64,000 nucleotides of DNA from Ilyonectria destructans (taxonomy: Eukaryota > Ascomycota > Sordariomycetes > Hypocreales > Nectriaceae), in the NCBI GenBank assembly GCA_020740775.1, contig JAHEWK010000010.1:1178001-1242000 (forward strand), given 5' to 3'. Position 1 is the stretch's first letter. Every line of letters starts with the position of its first letter. The position numbers and the translations under genes were made by a program. Shown piece after piece: positions 47,700 to 61,840 of this stretch. Below the pieces are notes generated by a model, which saw only the letters and a list, made by a program, of their open reading frames with translations, was not told the DNA's origin and made no database searches.

Positions 47700-49176
47700 T
47701 GCGTTGATGAGAATGAGTTTGTGTGAGATGGCGAGGTGAGATTAAGAACAGAGGAACAGAAGCTCCAGGGGGAGAATGAAAGGAGTTGAGCGCTTTTGTG
47801 TCATGAAAGAGCGGTCGGAGCCGTCCCCTCAAAGGGATCGCGCAAGCAAGAGGGCGAGCAGTGGTCCAGGGCGTTCCTCGTGTGGCGAGATGGAAATAGC
47901 GGGTGCGCATGCGAGGCGCGTGAATAACAAAAGACAATAGGTATGGAACGGCTCAGAGAATGACCCGTTCTCATGCCGGATGTCGTGGACAAAGGCAAAA
48001 CCTCAGTGCGCCGATGTCCTTTGAGACAGGGTGAAGCTAAAAGTCAAGGCGCGCGCGCAACCAAACAAAGCGCATGTTGGTGGTGGCGGGTTGATGGCGG
48101 ACGGTGAGCGCCGAGAATCCAAGGGCAGGCGGAGGCGTGCACGACGAGACCACGGGTGAGATGATGAAAATGCACGAGGCAAGCCAGACAAAGAGCCACA
48201 GATAAAGACTTCAGGTTCGGTAGTGAATGTCAATGACCGGGGGTTCGAAAGAAATTCCGTTTCTGGCGATATCGTCGGCGATGCTGGTGTGAGTGTTTTG
48301 GCGATGGCGCCTGGGAGACGCGAGGCGCGCCGAGGATTAGGCGGCGCAAATCAAGAGGTTGGGCGTGATCACGTGGCTGGGCGATTTTGGTGAGGGATGC
48401 TAGATGCGAGCTGCGAGCTGCCAGGCCGCTGCCAAAACCCGTCTTGTTGGCTTTCATCGCGCCCCCAAAAAAAAAACTGGCGATTCACCATCTTGAGACT
48501 GCAATAACGGCCTGGACTATATGATGAATATTCGAAAACCTTGCTCGTCGGAGCTGACCCAGGCTGCTGCGGTCTCTCGTGAATTGTGCCGCCGTCATGC
48601 ACAACAGATCACAGCGCAAGCATGTCACCAAAGGCTCCACTGCTGACCGCCTATGCAAGCCTTTGTGTTGATGGCTTGCAGCGAAAAGCAACAAGGGTGG
48701 ACAGGCATGTCGCCATTGTCCTGAGATGTACTTTTTTCTTCGTATGATAACAACAAGCGCAAGTCGCATTGAGGGCGAGACGGTTAACACCACCTAGGCT
48801 AACTCTCAAAGTTGTAGATACATGCAGCCCGTACCGTAAATGGAGAGCTAATGCCGCACTAGGTACTTGTTGACTCCGACGGCGTGTCCAGACTCCAAAG
48901 GGCTTCCGAATCAGCCTGTCAAACTGGCCACCCAATTCAGCTGTAAAATTTCATCCACTCTACCTCGTACTGCTGCAGTCCCCTCACTAAAGTCCCCCTC
49001 GTTCTGCCCCTCCCCCCACCACCGCCGTTTCGCTCCCATATTGCGCGTACGACGTCCCCACCCCATCTCCCTTACATCCCATCATACATAGTAGCTGACC
49101 CCCCGCCTTGCGTTTCTCAACTTCTGCTGCCCGCTACACACACCGCAATCCCTCAACGCGAACAAAGAACCTCACA
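47700..49176. other. Divergent promoter region
   Basis: About 1.5 kb between the SUN and UDP-glucose 4-epimerase starts. Pyrimidine-rich from 48,960 up to the epimerase ATG, as in strongly expressed fungal genes. No gene seen. Confidence 0.5.
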
Positions 49177-50547
<1,371 letters not shown>

Positions 50548-50688
50548 TTGAGATGCGGCCAGGCCTCCTCGCGCCTTGGATCCTGACCGAGCGATAAGCG
50601 TAAATGTTTTGGACAAAGCGATTGAGGCATTCGTGTCATTTAGATATTTAGATATGTGGCGGCAAAAAAGAAGGAAGTCGAAATCTAA

Positions 50689-51884
50689 TTACAATTTTAT
50701 GAGCAGCTTGCCCTTGGTCTTCCGGCTCTCAATGTCCTGGTGTGCCCTTCCCACTTCCTTGAGGGGGTAAACGTCGTGGATCAGAATCTCCACCTTGCCG
50801 GATGTAATCAATTCGAAGAGCTCGTTGGTATACTTTTCGAGGCTGGCTCGATCGGAAACGTAGACACCCACGACGGGTCGCATCAGCTTGATGCACTTGG
50901 GAGTGAGGCGAAGGATGTTGAGGGGGGGCACGGCGCCAGACTATACTGTGTTAGCGAATCTGGCATCATAGCAAATTGTGTCCTGCAGCGACTTACAGCG
51001 TTGCCAAAGGAAACGAGGTGGCCCTTGGGAGCAATCAAGTCAATGTCCGCATCAAAGGTGGACTTGCCGACACCATCGAAGATGACGTCCGCGCCATGGC
51101 CACCGGTGATTTCCTTGACCTTGGCCACAATGTCGTCATTGGAGTTGATGGTCCATCCAGCACCATACTTGCGCGCCAGCGCACACTTCTCCTCGGTGCT
51201 GGCTGTGCCAATGATCTTGGCTCCCACTGCCCGCAGCATCTGCACAAGCAAGCCGCCAACACCGCCAGCCGCGGCGTGGACGAGCACCCACTGACCAGCC
51301 TTGACCTCGCCGGCTTCACGGATAAAAGTCCAAGCTGTCAGGCCCTGCAGGAAAGCCGCGGCAGCTTTGTCGGTGGAGAGGGCCTCGGGGATGATGATGG
51401 CGTCGGACGCGGCGACGGCGCTGTACTCGCCGTAGGTGCCGTAGGTGCCCATGAAGACGACGCGGGAGCCGACGGGGATGTTGGAGACGGAGGAGTGCGC
51501 GTTGATGACCTCGCCAGCACCCTCACGACCCAGAGTCAAGGGAAACTGGGGCACCTTGTAGAGGCCGGAGCGGAAGTACGTGTCGATGAAGTTGAGGCCG
51601 GCGTAGTGGTTCCTGACGAGGATCTGGCCCTCCCCAACCGTCGGCACGGGGACATCGTTGTACTCGAGGACCTCCACCCCGCCGTTCTGCGAGATCTGGA
51701 CGGCCTTCATCGTGGAAGGAATGGGAGCCATGGTGGACAATGGGGCGAGCTGGTTCGCGGGGGATCGTGTATAGCCGGTGACGCGGGGGAGGAAGGACAG
51801 TCGAGCAACGGGCGACAGCGCTGGGGACCTAGCAAGCTTAAGAAGTGAGCGGCAGGCCGGCGACAGGACAAGCGGCAGGGCCAT
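50689..51884 (-). CDS. NADPH:quinone oxidoreductase, zeta-crystallin-like, probable mitochondrial
   Basis: Two exons on the minus strand, 51884-50997 and 50940-50689; 379 residues. Residues 1-55 are rich in Arg, Ser, Leu and Ala with almost no acid, like a mitochondrial presequence; an internal Met at about 52 (MAPIPSTMKAV) could give a cytosolic form. The medium-chain reductase fold follows: MKAVQISQNGG, GREGAGEV, and the nucleotide-binding VLVHAAAGGVGGLLVQ. No zinc ligands of alcohol dehydrogenases are seen, as expected for quinone reductases. The end, HQDIESRKTKGKLL, matches the family. Expected reaction: NADPH-dependent one-electron reduction of quinones. It is convergent with the epimerase; the stops lie about 140 bp apart. 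Confidence 0.93.
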
Positions 51885-53292
51885 TGCACCTTTTTGCGGA
51901 ATCTAATCCGGCAATTGGTGCCTACGAAACGACAGCAGCGTGACGCAAGATGAAGTAATTGGCTCCAGCAGCGAAATTCGGAAGCAGTCGGCTCGTATAT
52001 CCGGGCGGCCATGACGCTTCACAGCTCCAGCGCCGGCGCACCTTCGGAAGTGGGGTCGGAAGTTCCATGATGGCGGGGTAAACTCTCCTCCGGCGGGCGG
52101 GAGCTCCCCAAGGTGCTTAGCAATCACGCGCCGGGGCACGTCACGCCATGTAGGGCGCGCGCGACATGGCGAGCGGGATTGGGATCCGGTAGCCGATTGT
52201 TTTACTAATTATATGCTGAGTGGGATGCGGTTTCGGCAGGCAGCGGGATCCCGTTGGTGGGACGTTGGGAGGTGGATGTGGTGCTGCTGCTGGGGAGCTT
52301 TTGGAGGGGTATCGTGAAGATTTGGTGGGAGCGGTTGAGTAGGTAGCTGGTTACTGGTGGACGTTGGCGACGAGCAGACTTGAGATCTGAACACCGTGTT
52401 GGTAGGGGAAGTCGATCCTTTATCCTAGAGACTGCACTTGCGAACAGCTACCTTATTCAACGTTAAAGGAAGGCAGCTTGGGCGCCTATCAAGCCCCAAT
52501 ATCGATGGCGGCAGTACAAATGAGACGCTCTACCCCGCGTTCCCAGTACGTTCTTTCTACATTCTCTCTTTGACTTACCATAAATGCGAGCTGAGATAGT
52601 TGTTATAGTACATGATCTACATGGAAATGACCCTTGGCTACCGTATCCCAAGCCACCATTCCGATTAGTGGTACAATACCTGCTTGTACAATGGTCTGCA
52701 AGCTCCTCACGGGTCTGTGGTGGATCCCAGCGCCTACCCTCTCTGATGCCAGGGAACCAGAATCTCCCCCAGCAGACACCTGGACTGGATATATCGGACC
52801 CTAGCAACTACGAGGTGTTCCAGAACTTACCTGAAGGCTTATTTTATGACGTGAGTCTTCACTTTCATCTTATTCCAGTCCTAAAGATAATTGTCAATAA
52901 TACACCTAATGCAGTAGTCTAAGGAATAATAACCCTTAGTCTTTAGCATTTAGCCCCTAATGATGATTTTAATCATATTTATTGAATAATATTTATTCAT
53001 ACAGCAGCCTAAGGCCTATGCATGTACTCTTCAACTGCAAACTTATATTAAGTCTATTACTTCGCCCGAGGTTTAGCTGAAGGGACCGGTACCTGTGTGT
53101 GAATAGCGAAATGTATATGTGCGAATGGCAATCCTCCTCTAGAATCCCTTTAGATTGGAGTTGGGCCACTGGCTGAGGCTGCCAGACTGGCGGCTGGGTC
53201 AGACCCTTTTGTCAGTATTTCCCTGTCCTCACTAATTTAACACCAGAGCTAACACATAGTTGTTATTGTAGGATTTGATCATTGTTTGTGAG

Positions 53293-53423
53293 ACCACTAG
53301 GACTTTTGGCGGAAGCGAAGCTTTCGCCGTAATGTCCCTTCGTTTCGGCACAATGATATGCGCTGCTATCGATGCGCGTGTCCTCTTGGACGGTTCAGAC
53401 TCGAGGGTGCTGGGTGTGAGATG
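53293..53423. repeat. Direct duplication, copy A
   Basis: 131 bp, starting ACCACTAGGACTTTTGGC and ending GGTGTGAGATG. Pairs with 53461-53592 at an offset of 168 bp with few gaps; by eye about 70 percent identical. In the plus strand both copies read MSL-x-F near the middle and VLLD later in one frame. Confidence 0.75.
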
Positions 53424-53460
53424 CTAATATGTGCTCATTGCCAAGATGAACTCGCAACGC

Positions 53461-53592
53461 ACCAAGAGGACTTTTGGCAGACACTTCGCTTCCCGCCGTG
53501 ATGTCTCTTGGTTTCAGCATCATGCTCTGCGGTGCTATCGATGTGCACGTTCTCTTGGACGATGTGCGTTCGAGTGCGCCAGGTGTGAAATG
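53461..53592. repeat. Direct duplication, copy B
   Basis: 132 bp, starting ACCAAGAGGACTTTTGGC and ending GGTGTGAAATG. In frame it reads MSLGFSIMLCGAIDVHVLLD where copy A reads MSLRFGTMICAAIDARVLLD, so amino-acid likeness outlasts the DNA changes. Confidence 0.75.
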
Positions 53593-54420
53593 TATTGATA
53601 ATATATCCGATACAGCATTTCGGGAAAGGAAACATAGAACAATAATTCTTAGTACTTATCCCTCCTCATAATATTTTATTTATTTTATTTTATACCATTA
53701 AGTCTTAGTATTTGCCCGGCGTCATATTTTAGTTTTATTTAATGTATTTAATTTTCATCATTGCATCTCTTAGTAGAGGGGGCCTTAATTCTAAGAATTT
53801 ACGACTGCCCCCGTATGACCAAGTGCATTGATTCTGCTGTAGTAAAAAAATGTATAGCCGTGTGCGAATGGCAATGTGTGTGCGTGCGAACAGGAAAACT
53901 CTATACTTTTTACACTTTGCACAGCATATTGCGACCGACCTTCAGAGACCAATCTTGCCGAGCCATCCAATAGCCGCGAACCTCCCGGATGTAAGTGCTG
54001 CAGGTAGGACAAGTGGATTGCCTGGATGCCTCACGCACCTCGTCGAGCACTGCTTTTTCGCGGGCCCCTGTTTAGTTTTGGGGTGAATGGGTGTCAAGTT
54101 CTTTCCTCGACCGCGATCACCTTTTCTTGATCCAAGGCCCTCTTCATACCTGCAATAAGCGCATATGCCCTGGGCTGTTGAGGTGTCAATTTTCGAGGGA
54201 CAGTACAGTACATGTAGATTTTTATAGACGCTTGGTTGTTAAAAAGAAAATTGTTTACAACCCCACCTCTCACTATGTCCATGAACTGACACCTAAATCA
54301 CCAAATTAATGCTGCGTTGCGAGTTCCTGGCAATGAGCACAGGCTAACATCTTCAAGATTGGGCCATGTGTGCAACTGGCAAAATGCATGTGGGCGAATA
54401 ACTTGTTTGCGCATCTTCCG

Positions 54421-54472
54421 GTTGTGGCATCCAGTTGCGGCATCCAGTTGTGGCACCCAGTTGTGGCAGTCC
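54421..54472. repeat. 13-bp tandem repeat, four copies
   Basis: GTTGTGGCATCCA and three variants in exact 13-bp register, with one to three changes each. Confidence 0.85.
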
Positions 54473-54799
54473 TCTGAGGTTACATTGCAAGGGAGAAACA
54501 AGTGTGATAAGAAGCATGGTTCCAATGGCGGTGTCTTGTTCAGTGAGATCCTGAGACAGTGGCTGTGGTGCGTCCCAGTGCCGAAATTCTGGAGATCGGA
54601 AGGACCGGAAGGAATACGACGTATACGAATAATATGGAGTCGGTCTGATGAACAGGGTGACGAGTTTTTCTACGCATTCTCTCCATTTAAGAAGAAAAAA
54701 TGAAACCGTTGCGCCATCAGACGCGTAACCATGTGCTAGACGTCGGAATGGAAAACCACCCTCCATTCTCTAGCTGGCTATTCTTAGCCATTCGCCTCT

Positions 54800-54912
54800 C
54801 GCCCAGATGATGCCGCTTGGAGTTTAGCCATCGTTGTCTCCTGCAGATCCTGGATGTGACGGCCCCAGCGCCCAAATCATACCGCTTAGAGCCTAGCGAT
54901 CAGCTGTCCTGG
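54800..54912. repeat. Tandem pair of diverged 45-bp units
   Basis: Units begin at 54800 (CGCCCAGATGATGCCGCTT) and 54869 (CGCCCAAATCATACCGCTT) and run about 45 bp; the offset is 69 bp. Confidence 0.6.
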
Positions 54913-55935
54913 CGTGCGGCTATTGACGCTATTGACGGGCGGCTCAGTGCGGAACAGGGCATGTCACTGATTGGGAACGGGGGCAGTGCAAGGAGCCGAG
55001 CCCCGAAACATGGCGTTCCCTGGTTTGAGGCTTGGCGGGGGAAGAGCCTCGTAAGGAGCCCCGGAGGCGAGAAACCTGCTGGAGCAAGCGTGTGGTGGGG
55101 GATGGGAAACGGTTGTTCCTAGGCGTCTTGTTGAAGGGTCATGCAATGGAGTTATTAGGAATCAACAGTATCGGAGAATGTCTTTCACACCAGGCAAGTT
55201 AAAACAATGCTGAGAATGGATGGACGGTCGCCCAACAAGCCGAGTCCAGGGAGGCAGTTTAGCGGGTTGGGCACTAAGGCACGCTCTGGCCATGCACCCG
55301 CGACACCAAATACGCCCCCCGCGTCAGGGCCTCATTGTGCTGGGGAGATACTGTACTGCACTGGCTGCAGCACCACGCAGTTGCACCACTCGTGGGTCGC
55401 CATGCGGCTGTGGCGCAGTGCTCCACCACTACAGGGAACCCTAGGGGCAGTTCCCAGTGGCCCCAGTGATCCCAGTGCAGCTCCCACGGAGCACTAGCGA
55501 GGTACGAACCCCTCCAGGGCTCCGTTCTGACGAGGAGGAATGGCAGCTGGAGCTCTGTCCGAGGATGGTGGCGCGCGGGATGGTGGAAGGAGCCTGTCAT
55601 GGCCCAGCGCTTTGCGCCTGCTGCACAATGGTTTACGGTGCAGAGCGAGGCTCCAGCTCCAAGCCCCAGGCTGCACCTTTCGTAGGGGCGTAATTTCAAA
55701 CTCGCATCTTTTCTTCGTCGCTCTCGAGCTCTGAATCTCTGACCTTGAAACTCCCGATTCCCTGGTCGCCTCCTTGCCGCTGCTTCGCTGGTTCCCTCGA
55801 TCCCTCCGCTCCCCTCGGCGACGTCGCCGTTGTTCGCTTCAACAAACCCTCCGCGTCCTCCTCGCCAGGACTTCGCCTCATTGCTTGCGCGGACAGCTTC
55901 AACCACCCCAATTCAAATGACAATCCACTTTTAGG

Positions 55936-58900
55936 ATGCCTCCCCGATCGGCCGACATCCGCCAGCGGCGCATCATCCAGCTGTCCGAGCAGTGGGCAAT
56001 CCAGCTCCCGGCAGCTCCAGCGCCGCTCACACGACCCCAGAACCCGCCCTCGTTCCGCTCCCTGAATGACGACCAGACAGCTGAAGATCTATTGGTGAGG
56101 CGATCTGCCGAAATCGCCCAGCTCCGACCCAAGACCGGGCTGTCCCGAGCCTTCTCCTCGAGTAATTTGAAAAAAGGCAAAGGCTATGAGCCAAAGGACA
56201 TCCTCGACGTCCTAAACCAATGGGTCAGCAATTGCGGCTCGCCCGGTGTGGCCGAGGCGCTCATTGCCAAGTTGGCTTCCTCGGGTGTTGACATTCACGG
56301 AATGCAAACGGGAAAATCGGGACTTTTGGCTAGAAGGCGCAGTGTCGAAAACGTTGGCGACAGAACTCGCCTGCTCAAGGTCGCCGTTGAACGCGGCCAG
56401 CTGGAGATGGTCCAGGTCTTGATTCCTCACGCCGACCCGTTTACCCTCGACAACTGCCTCCCGGTGGCAATCAAGAGTGGAAATACGCCAATCGTCGAAA
56501 TCCTGCTGAAATACGGCGCCAATGCAGCCCAAACACCGGAGGGGCAGGACGCCTTTCGCCAGGCCTGTATTGCCCAGGGATTATCCAGCATGGTCGCTCT
56601 CCTTCTCCAGTCTGATGGCAGACCTTCGCCGTTGTGTGTGTCTCAGGCTCTGAGCGACGCAGCTAGGGCGCAATGTCTAGGGACCGTGCTACACCTCACA
56701 CGTTCCACCGCCGATGGGAACTACAACCAAGCCGAAGCCCTCAAAATTGCAGTCAATAGTGGGCGCCGAGACATTGCCATAGCCATTGCCATGGGAAATA
56801 AGCCTCCGCTGAGTCCCGGGCTTGAGGAAGCTTTTCAGCTAATAATGGAACACATCTCACTCAGCCCGACCACAAAGTTGGAGATTGCAGAGCTCTTACT
56901 GTGCTGTGGCGCCCAGGGTGACATCCTCTCCCGGTCGCTCGAATTGGCATGTGCCTCTCAATTTTTCGAAATGGCTAGCCTTCTCGCATCTTACGGCGTT
57001 TCGGTCGAATTCAACGACGCCTCCGTTCTCAAAACTGCAATCTCGAGGGGCCAGTCTGAGCTCGTCGGCTCCTTGCTAAACGAGAACTCGACAATCAAGC
57101 CCGCATTAGCTTCTAGCTGCCTGAATCTGATTCCCCGGCAAGCACCATTCGAAACCAGATATGCGCTACTATATCTCTTGCTCAGAAAGGGAGCTGGCGG
57201 TCCCGCCTTGGATGAATGCCTCATCCATGCTGTCCAATCTGGTGATGTCCAGTCTGTCGACCTTGTTCTCTCACCTCATTTTCCCGACCCACAGTCCCCT
57301 CGTCGAGATTCGATCCATCAACGGCGGTCTCGTGTTAGTAACCGTCATGCTGTTGCATCCCCTGACCACAGAAATGGGGAGGCTCTGCGAACAGCAGTTG
57401 TGCGAGGAGATGCGGACATGACTGCCAAGATCCTTGCTGCCAAACCTTCCCCTGAGACGCTGACGCTCGTCTTTCCTTTGACCAGGACTCTGTCTACCGT
57501 GGACCGATACCGGATGATTGAGCTCTTTCTCAAAGGGGCGTTATCCGGCCAATGCCTTCATGCAGCCCTTCAAGACGCCATCAACGAGGACGTGTCTCAG
57601 CGTGACGATGCTCTAATTCGCCTCCTTTTGAAGCACAACGCGGACATAAACTATAATCAAGGCGCGGGGCTTCACGCTGTCATATTGCAAAAAGACATCA
57701 ATCTGTTGTCCCTGCTGATCCAAAAGGCTTCTCCTCAAACAGCAGCTGCGCGGTTAGCTGATGTCCTGAAAGCGGACGATCACCGCGCGCGTTATGACAT
57801 GACGGCAATTCTCTTTGGTGCAGGCGCAAGCATCGGAGTCACAGAAGTAGCAACGGGCTTGCAAGCTACGCTATCGGAGAGGCCGGTCGACATGTCACTC
57901 TTGCGACTCATTTTGCAGCAAGGGAAAGCCGACATCAATGCCCTTGATGGAGCAATTGTGACAAAAGCAGTCCAAAATCCCGACCCCAAGGTACTTGAGC
58001 TAGTGTTGAGCATCGGGAAACCATCTGGAGATACTATCAATCGCTGTTTTGACGAATTAGGACCTTTGGCCTCTACGGACAACAAAACATGGAAACTCAG
58101 CATGATTCGATCCAAGTCAACGAGAAAAGGAGACATGAGTGGAATGCTTGTACATGAAGTACAGTCTCTCCTTCGAGACACCACCAAACAAGCAACAATC
58201 TCCACTCTCAAGCAGCTGCTCGACTTTGGCGCTGACCCGAACGCGTATCAAGCCGCAGCTTTGTGCCATGTTGTGACAGCAGCAAATACTCCTCTCTGCG
58301 ACCTGCTATTCGATTGCCAGCATCCCTTGACCCCTGCTTCGTTGGCATCAGCGCTGCCACACGCGCTGCGAATCTCAGATGCGATGGATCGGTTGACATT
58401 TGCAAAGAGATTGGTCGAAGCTGGTGCCTTTCCCCTCGAGGTAAACAGAGCATTGAGCCATGCCATCAGCACCTACTCTGGCGATGTAGCTCTCATCAAC
58501 GTCCTGGCAAGTGCAGCGGATGCCTCGGATGGAGAGGCTCTGGCTCTTTCGGTGTCAAAGGAATCGCCCGAAATCTTGGGCATGCTGCTTTCTCAGACGA
58601 AGCATTCAGTCGAAAACAGAAATGCCGCTATCGACAATGCCATGAAGATTGCGGACTGGACGCCCAGACTTGCCATTTGCACTCGACTGGCTAAAGCCGG
58701 AGTGTCTCCCCAGGTCGCCTCGAATGCTTTGCTAATCGCAGCTCGAGACGGTGACTTGGAGCTCGGAGACATTCTCATAGCCCACGGTGCCAGTATTTCG
58801 ACCAACGACGGCCAAGCGATTATTGAGGCTTGCCGTGGTGGCTCTGTGGAGGTTCTAGACGTTCTTCTAAAGTCGGATTTAAACGCCCAAAAGACGACCT

Positions 58901-61572
58901 TGGAGCGAGGTTTCCAGGCCGCGACAGAGGTCCGGGATCTAAATAAGCGAGCCATGGTATTCCAGCGACTTTTAAAAAGAGGCGTTTCGGGCGAAGTTGT
59001 TGACTCTCAGCTGGTGTCAGCCGCAAGATACGGGGAGGGTGGCCAAGAAGTCCTAAGGGTGTTGCTAGCTGCAGGGGCAGATCCTAATTTTAGCAATGGC
59101 GAAGCAGTGGTTGCGACGACTAGGAGCGCCTTCGTTGGGAACCTTGAGTTGCTTCTTGGTCTTTGGCATGAAGGCGGGAACCAGGTAAGTTGGCTCAGCC
59201 TTATTCTGGTGGAGTCGCTGACGCGGCAGCATAGAAGAAGCCTTCGGCCCCAACACTCTTAAGGTCGCTCAAAGCATGTTGGAAACTCAACCAGGATATT
59301 CGATATCAGATCATCGACGGTCTAATGAAGGCCGGAATGCCAGCGACCGAAGAGGTTCACATCGCCTTGAGCAAGGCCGTTACCGAGGATGAGCCTGATG
59401 TGCGCCTCATCAAGCTCTTGCTCGACTGCGGGGCATCTCCATTAACGAACGGATGCCAGACCTTGCTTTCAGCAACCCAGCGAGTTGAAGCCTCAGTTCT
59501 GAAACTAATACTAGAACGAGAGATTCCCGAGGATGACGTTAATCACGTCTTCTCCAAGGGGTTCACGGCCGAAAATTTCCAGAAATGGTTCACTCCAGAT
59601 GGCTTGGAGGTGGCGCAGATGCTTCTAGACAAAGGCGCGAAGGGGGATGCCCTTAGTGGTTCATTGATTCTTGCGATTCAAAATAGTGACGAGGACACAG
59701 CCGCGCTTACGGATCAGTTCATTGACCTTCTCGTTGCTCATGGGGCGGACGTCGATTTTATGGATGGCGAGCCACTCAAGCAGGCCGCTTCGAAAGCCAA
59801 CGTATCCTGGACCAAAAAGCTTCTCGCCTGTCACCCTTCACCCCAGACACTTGCGATTGGCTTCGACCACATCTTCGATAGTGCCATGTCAGAAGATGAG
59901 GCGCTGGAACTCTTCAAACTATTCACGGAGTACCAGGAAGGCGAGGTGCGCATGGACGTCATGGCCCGGAACCCTGGATCTGAGCCGGTTCTTGTGAGGG
60001 CCATTTCACAGTACCCAAGATCAAAGACTGTCCTTGAGGCGCTTTTGGATGCGGGCTATTACCACGATCAGACTACCTTGTACCGTGTTCATCCCAACAT
60101 AGAGGAATCAGAAGAGGTGACGCTGCTGGTTTGGGCTATTGCTCAACCTCAGAAGAGGGTTAGCAGCTCTCTGATTGAGTTGCTCATCGATCGTGGAGGT
60201 AAGTTATGACAGCTTCTCGCCGAGATTTCAGTATACTAACGATTCCATAGCCAATATCAATTTTGAGACATCTACCAGCCGGTCGACACCGCTGATGCTC
60301 GCGATCCAGACCCGCCGGCCAGATGTGGTCAAGATGCTTCTTCTTGACGGAGCTGAAGTTGATGTCACTGATGCCTTGGGCCGGACGCCGCTTTCAATGG
60401 CAACGGAGATCGGTGGCGATATATCGATCCAAATGCTGGGTAACATTCTTGCAGCCGACCCATCTAAGGACGACGGATCACTTCACAATGCTGCACGGGA
60501 GCTCAATCTATCCGCTGTCCGAGTTCTTGTGCAGTCCGGCCACGATCCAGATTTCCCTAGCCCATTGCACGGTGGCCGCAGTGCACTTGGCGAACTCTGT
60601 CTTCGCGGGTCTGACATGGGCGAGCTCACAGCGGACCGAGAGAAGTTGATGCAGAAGGTCATGTCTTTCCTCGTCGATTCGGAATCGGACATCACCATCA
60701 AATCGCATGGCAAATCCCTCTTGCTACTTTGCCTCCAAGCCTTTGATGCCGTGACTACAACACGATGCTTTTTGAAGGTGACCATGTGGAAGCACATCAA
60801 CAAGCCGTTTAACCAATTTGTTGATGGAGAATATACATACTCGCCGACAATGTACATCATCAAGGTTCTACCAGCTTCCGACACTCGAGATCAACTCCTC
60901 ACCCTTCTTCGGGCAAATCGGGCAATAGATGTCTATTACGCCAACTCGGGAGACCAACCTGACGACGCCATTGGTCTCCCCAAAGACATGGAGATCCAAG
61001 AGAGGGAGCGAAAGGCTCGACTCCTTCGCATTGCGCAGGAGTCTGAGGACCACGCCATTACGATTGCGCGACGGAAAGAGGTTGCCAGCGTGGAGCAGAA
61101 GATCTGGGCGCACAGATCCGAGATGGAAGATGCTCGCCGAAACAAACTCCACAACGAGGACATCTCTGCCGTACGCTCCAAAGCCCAGCTCGAAGAGTCG
61201 ATCTTCAACGCCTCGCTGTCGAGGCGCCTGTCGGAACAGCGTGCTCTGACCGACGCATCCTTGTCGCGCACCAAGGCCATTGCTTCCACGGAGCTGCAGA
61301 CCGAGGAGAGCCGACAGAGGAAGATGCTGGAGTGGGAGACGCGGATGAACACGGAGCGCGTGGACAACGCCAGGGCCCTGAGTGCTCTCAGAATTAGCGA
61401 GCGCGAGGAAGTCGAGCGCATCGAGAGGGGCTCGGAGGACAGAATCAAGAAGAGGCTTGAGGCGCAAAAGAAGCTTGTGGACAGCCAGGAGAAGTTGGCG
61501 AAGCGATTGGCGGCGGGTCCGGCGGGCGCGGATACAAGACGACAGATTGGTTATGTGGAGGAGTTGAATTAA
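55936..61572 (+). CDS. Very large ankyrin-repeat protein with C-terminal coiled coil
   Basis: Three exons: 55936-59184, 59235-60198 and 60251-61572; 1844 residues. The opening (RQRRIIQLSEQWAIQ, then RPQNPPSFRSLNDDQTAEDL) starts at the ATG at 55936; TTTTAG just before it could be the acceptor of a leader intron. From about residue 130 to 1500 there are dozens of degenerate ankyrin-like units of the form LLLxxGAxxx (ILLKYGANA, RLLLKHNADIN, LLDFGADPN, VLLAAGADPN, LLDCGASP). Only near the start of exon 3 do canonical ones occur (STPLMLAIQTRRPDVVKMLL, GRTPLSMA). Residues from about 1640 are a charged coiled coil rich in Glu, Arg and Lys. The family is conserved in filamentous fungi; its function is unknown to me. 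Confidence 0.88.
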
Positions 61573-61840
61573 GACTGATGATATCCTGCTTTCTTTTTAG
61601 TCGGGCGCTGGGAGTTTGGAAAAAATTACGATATCCAGTTCGTGTTTCTAGGACAAGACCAGGCGACAGAACAATTTTAGGTATAGAAATGAATCGCACT
61701 TTGTTTAAAGCAAGCGACAAATAGTCGTCTAAGGTTCAACGTAGTATAGCACAGGACAATGGAGCTCTTCCAGTCGTGATAGTCGTACAGATAGCAACGG
61801 TGGCATCTCGGCCGTAGGCTTCTCCCTCACACCATCGTCC

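Larger units (their letters stand above)
51885..55935. other. Gene-poor, partly AT-rich island with decayed duplications
   Basis: About 4 kb. AT-rich stretches at 52,850-53,080 and 53,640-53,780. Holds a diverged 131-bp direct duplication, a 45-bp duplication and a 13-bp tandem repeat, all listed. A 112-residue ATG frame (52584-52922, plus) has no recognisable domain. From about 55,690 the plus strand becomes pyrimidine-rich, the likely leader of the ankyrin gene. Looks like a decayed insertion or an old mutated transposon, but no terminal repeats or transposase remnant could be read. Confidence 0.5.

Noticed and set aside
50976..51848. 290-residue plus-strand frame over the quinone reductase
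   Set aside because: Gly/Val/Asp-rich antisense shadow.
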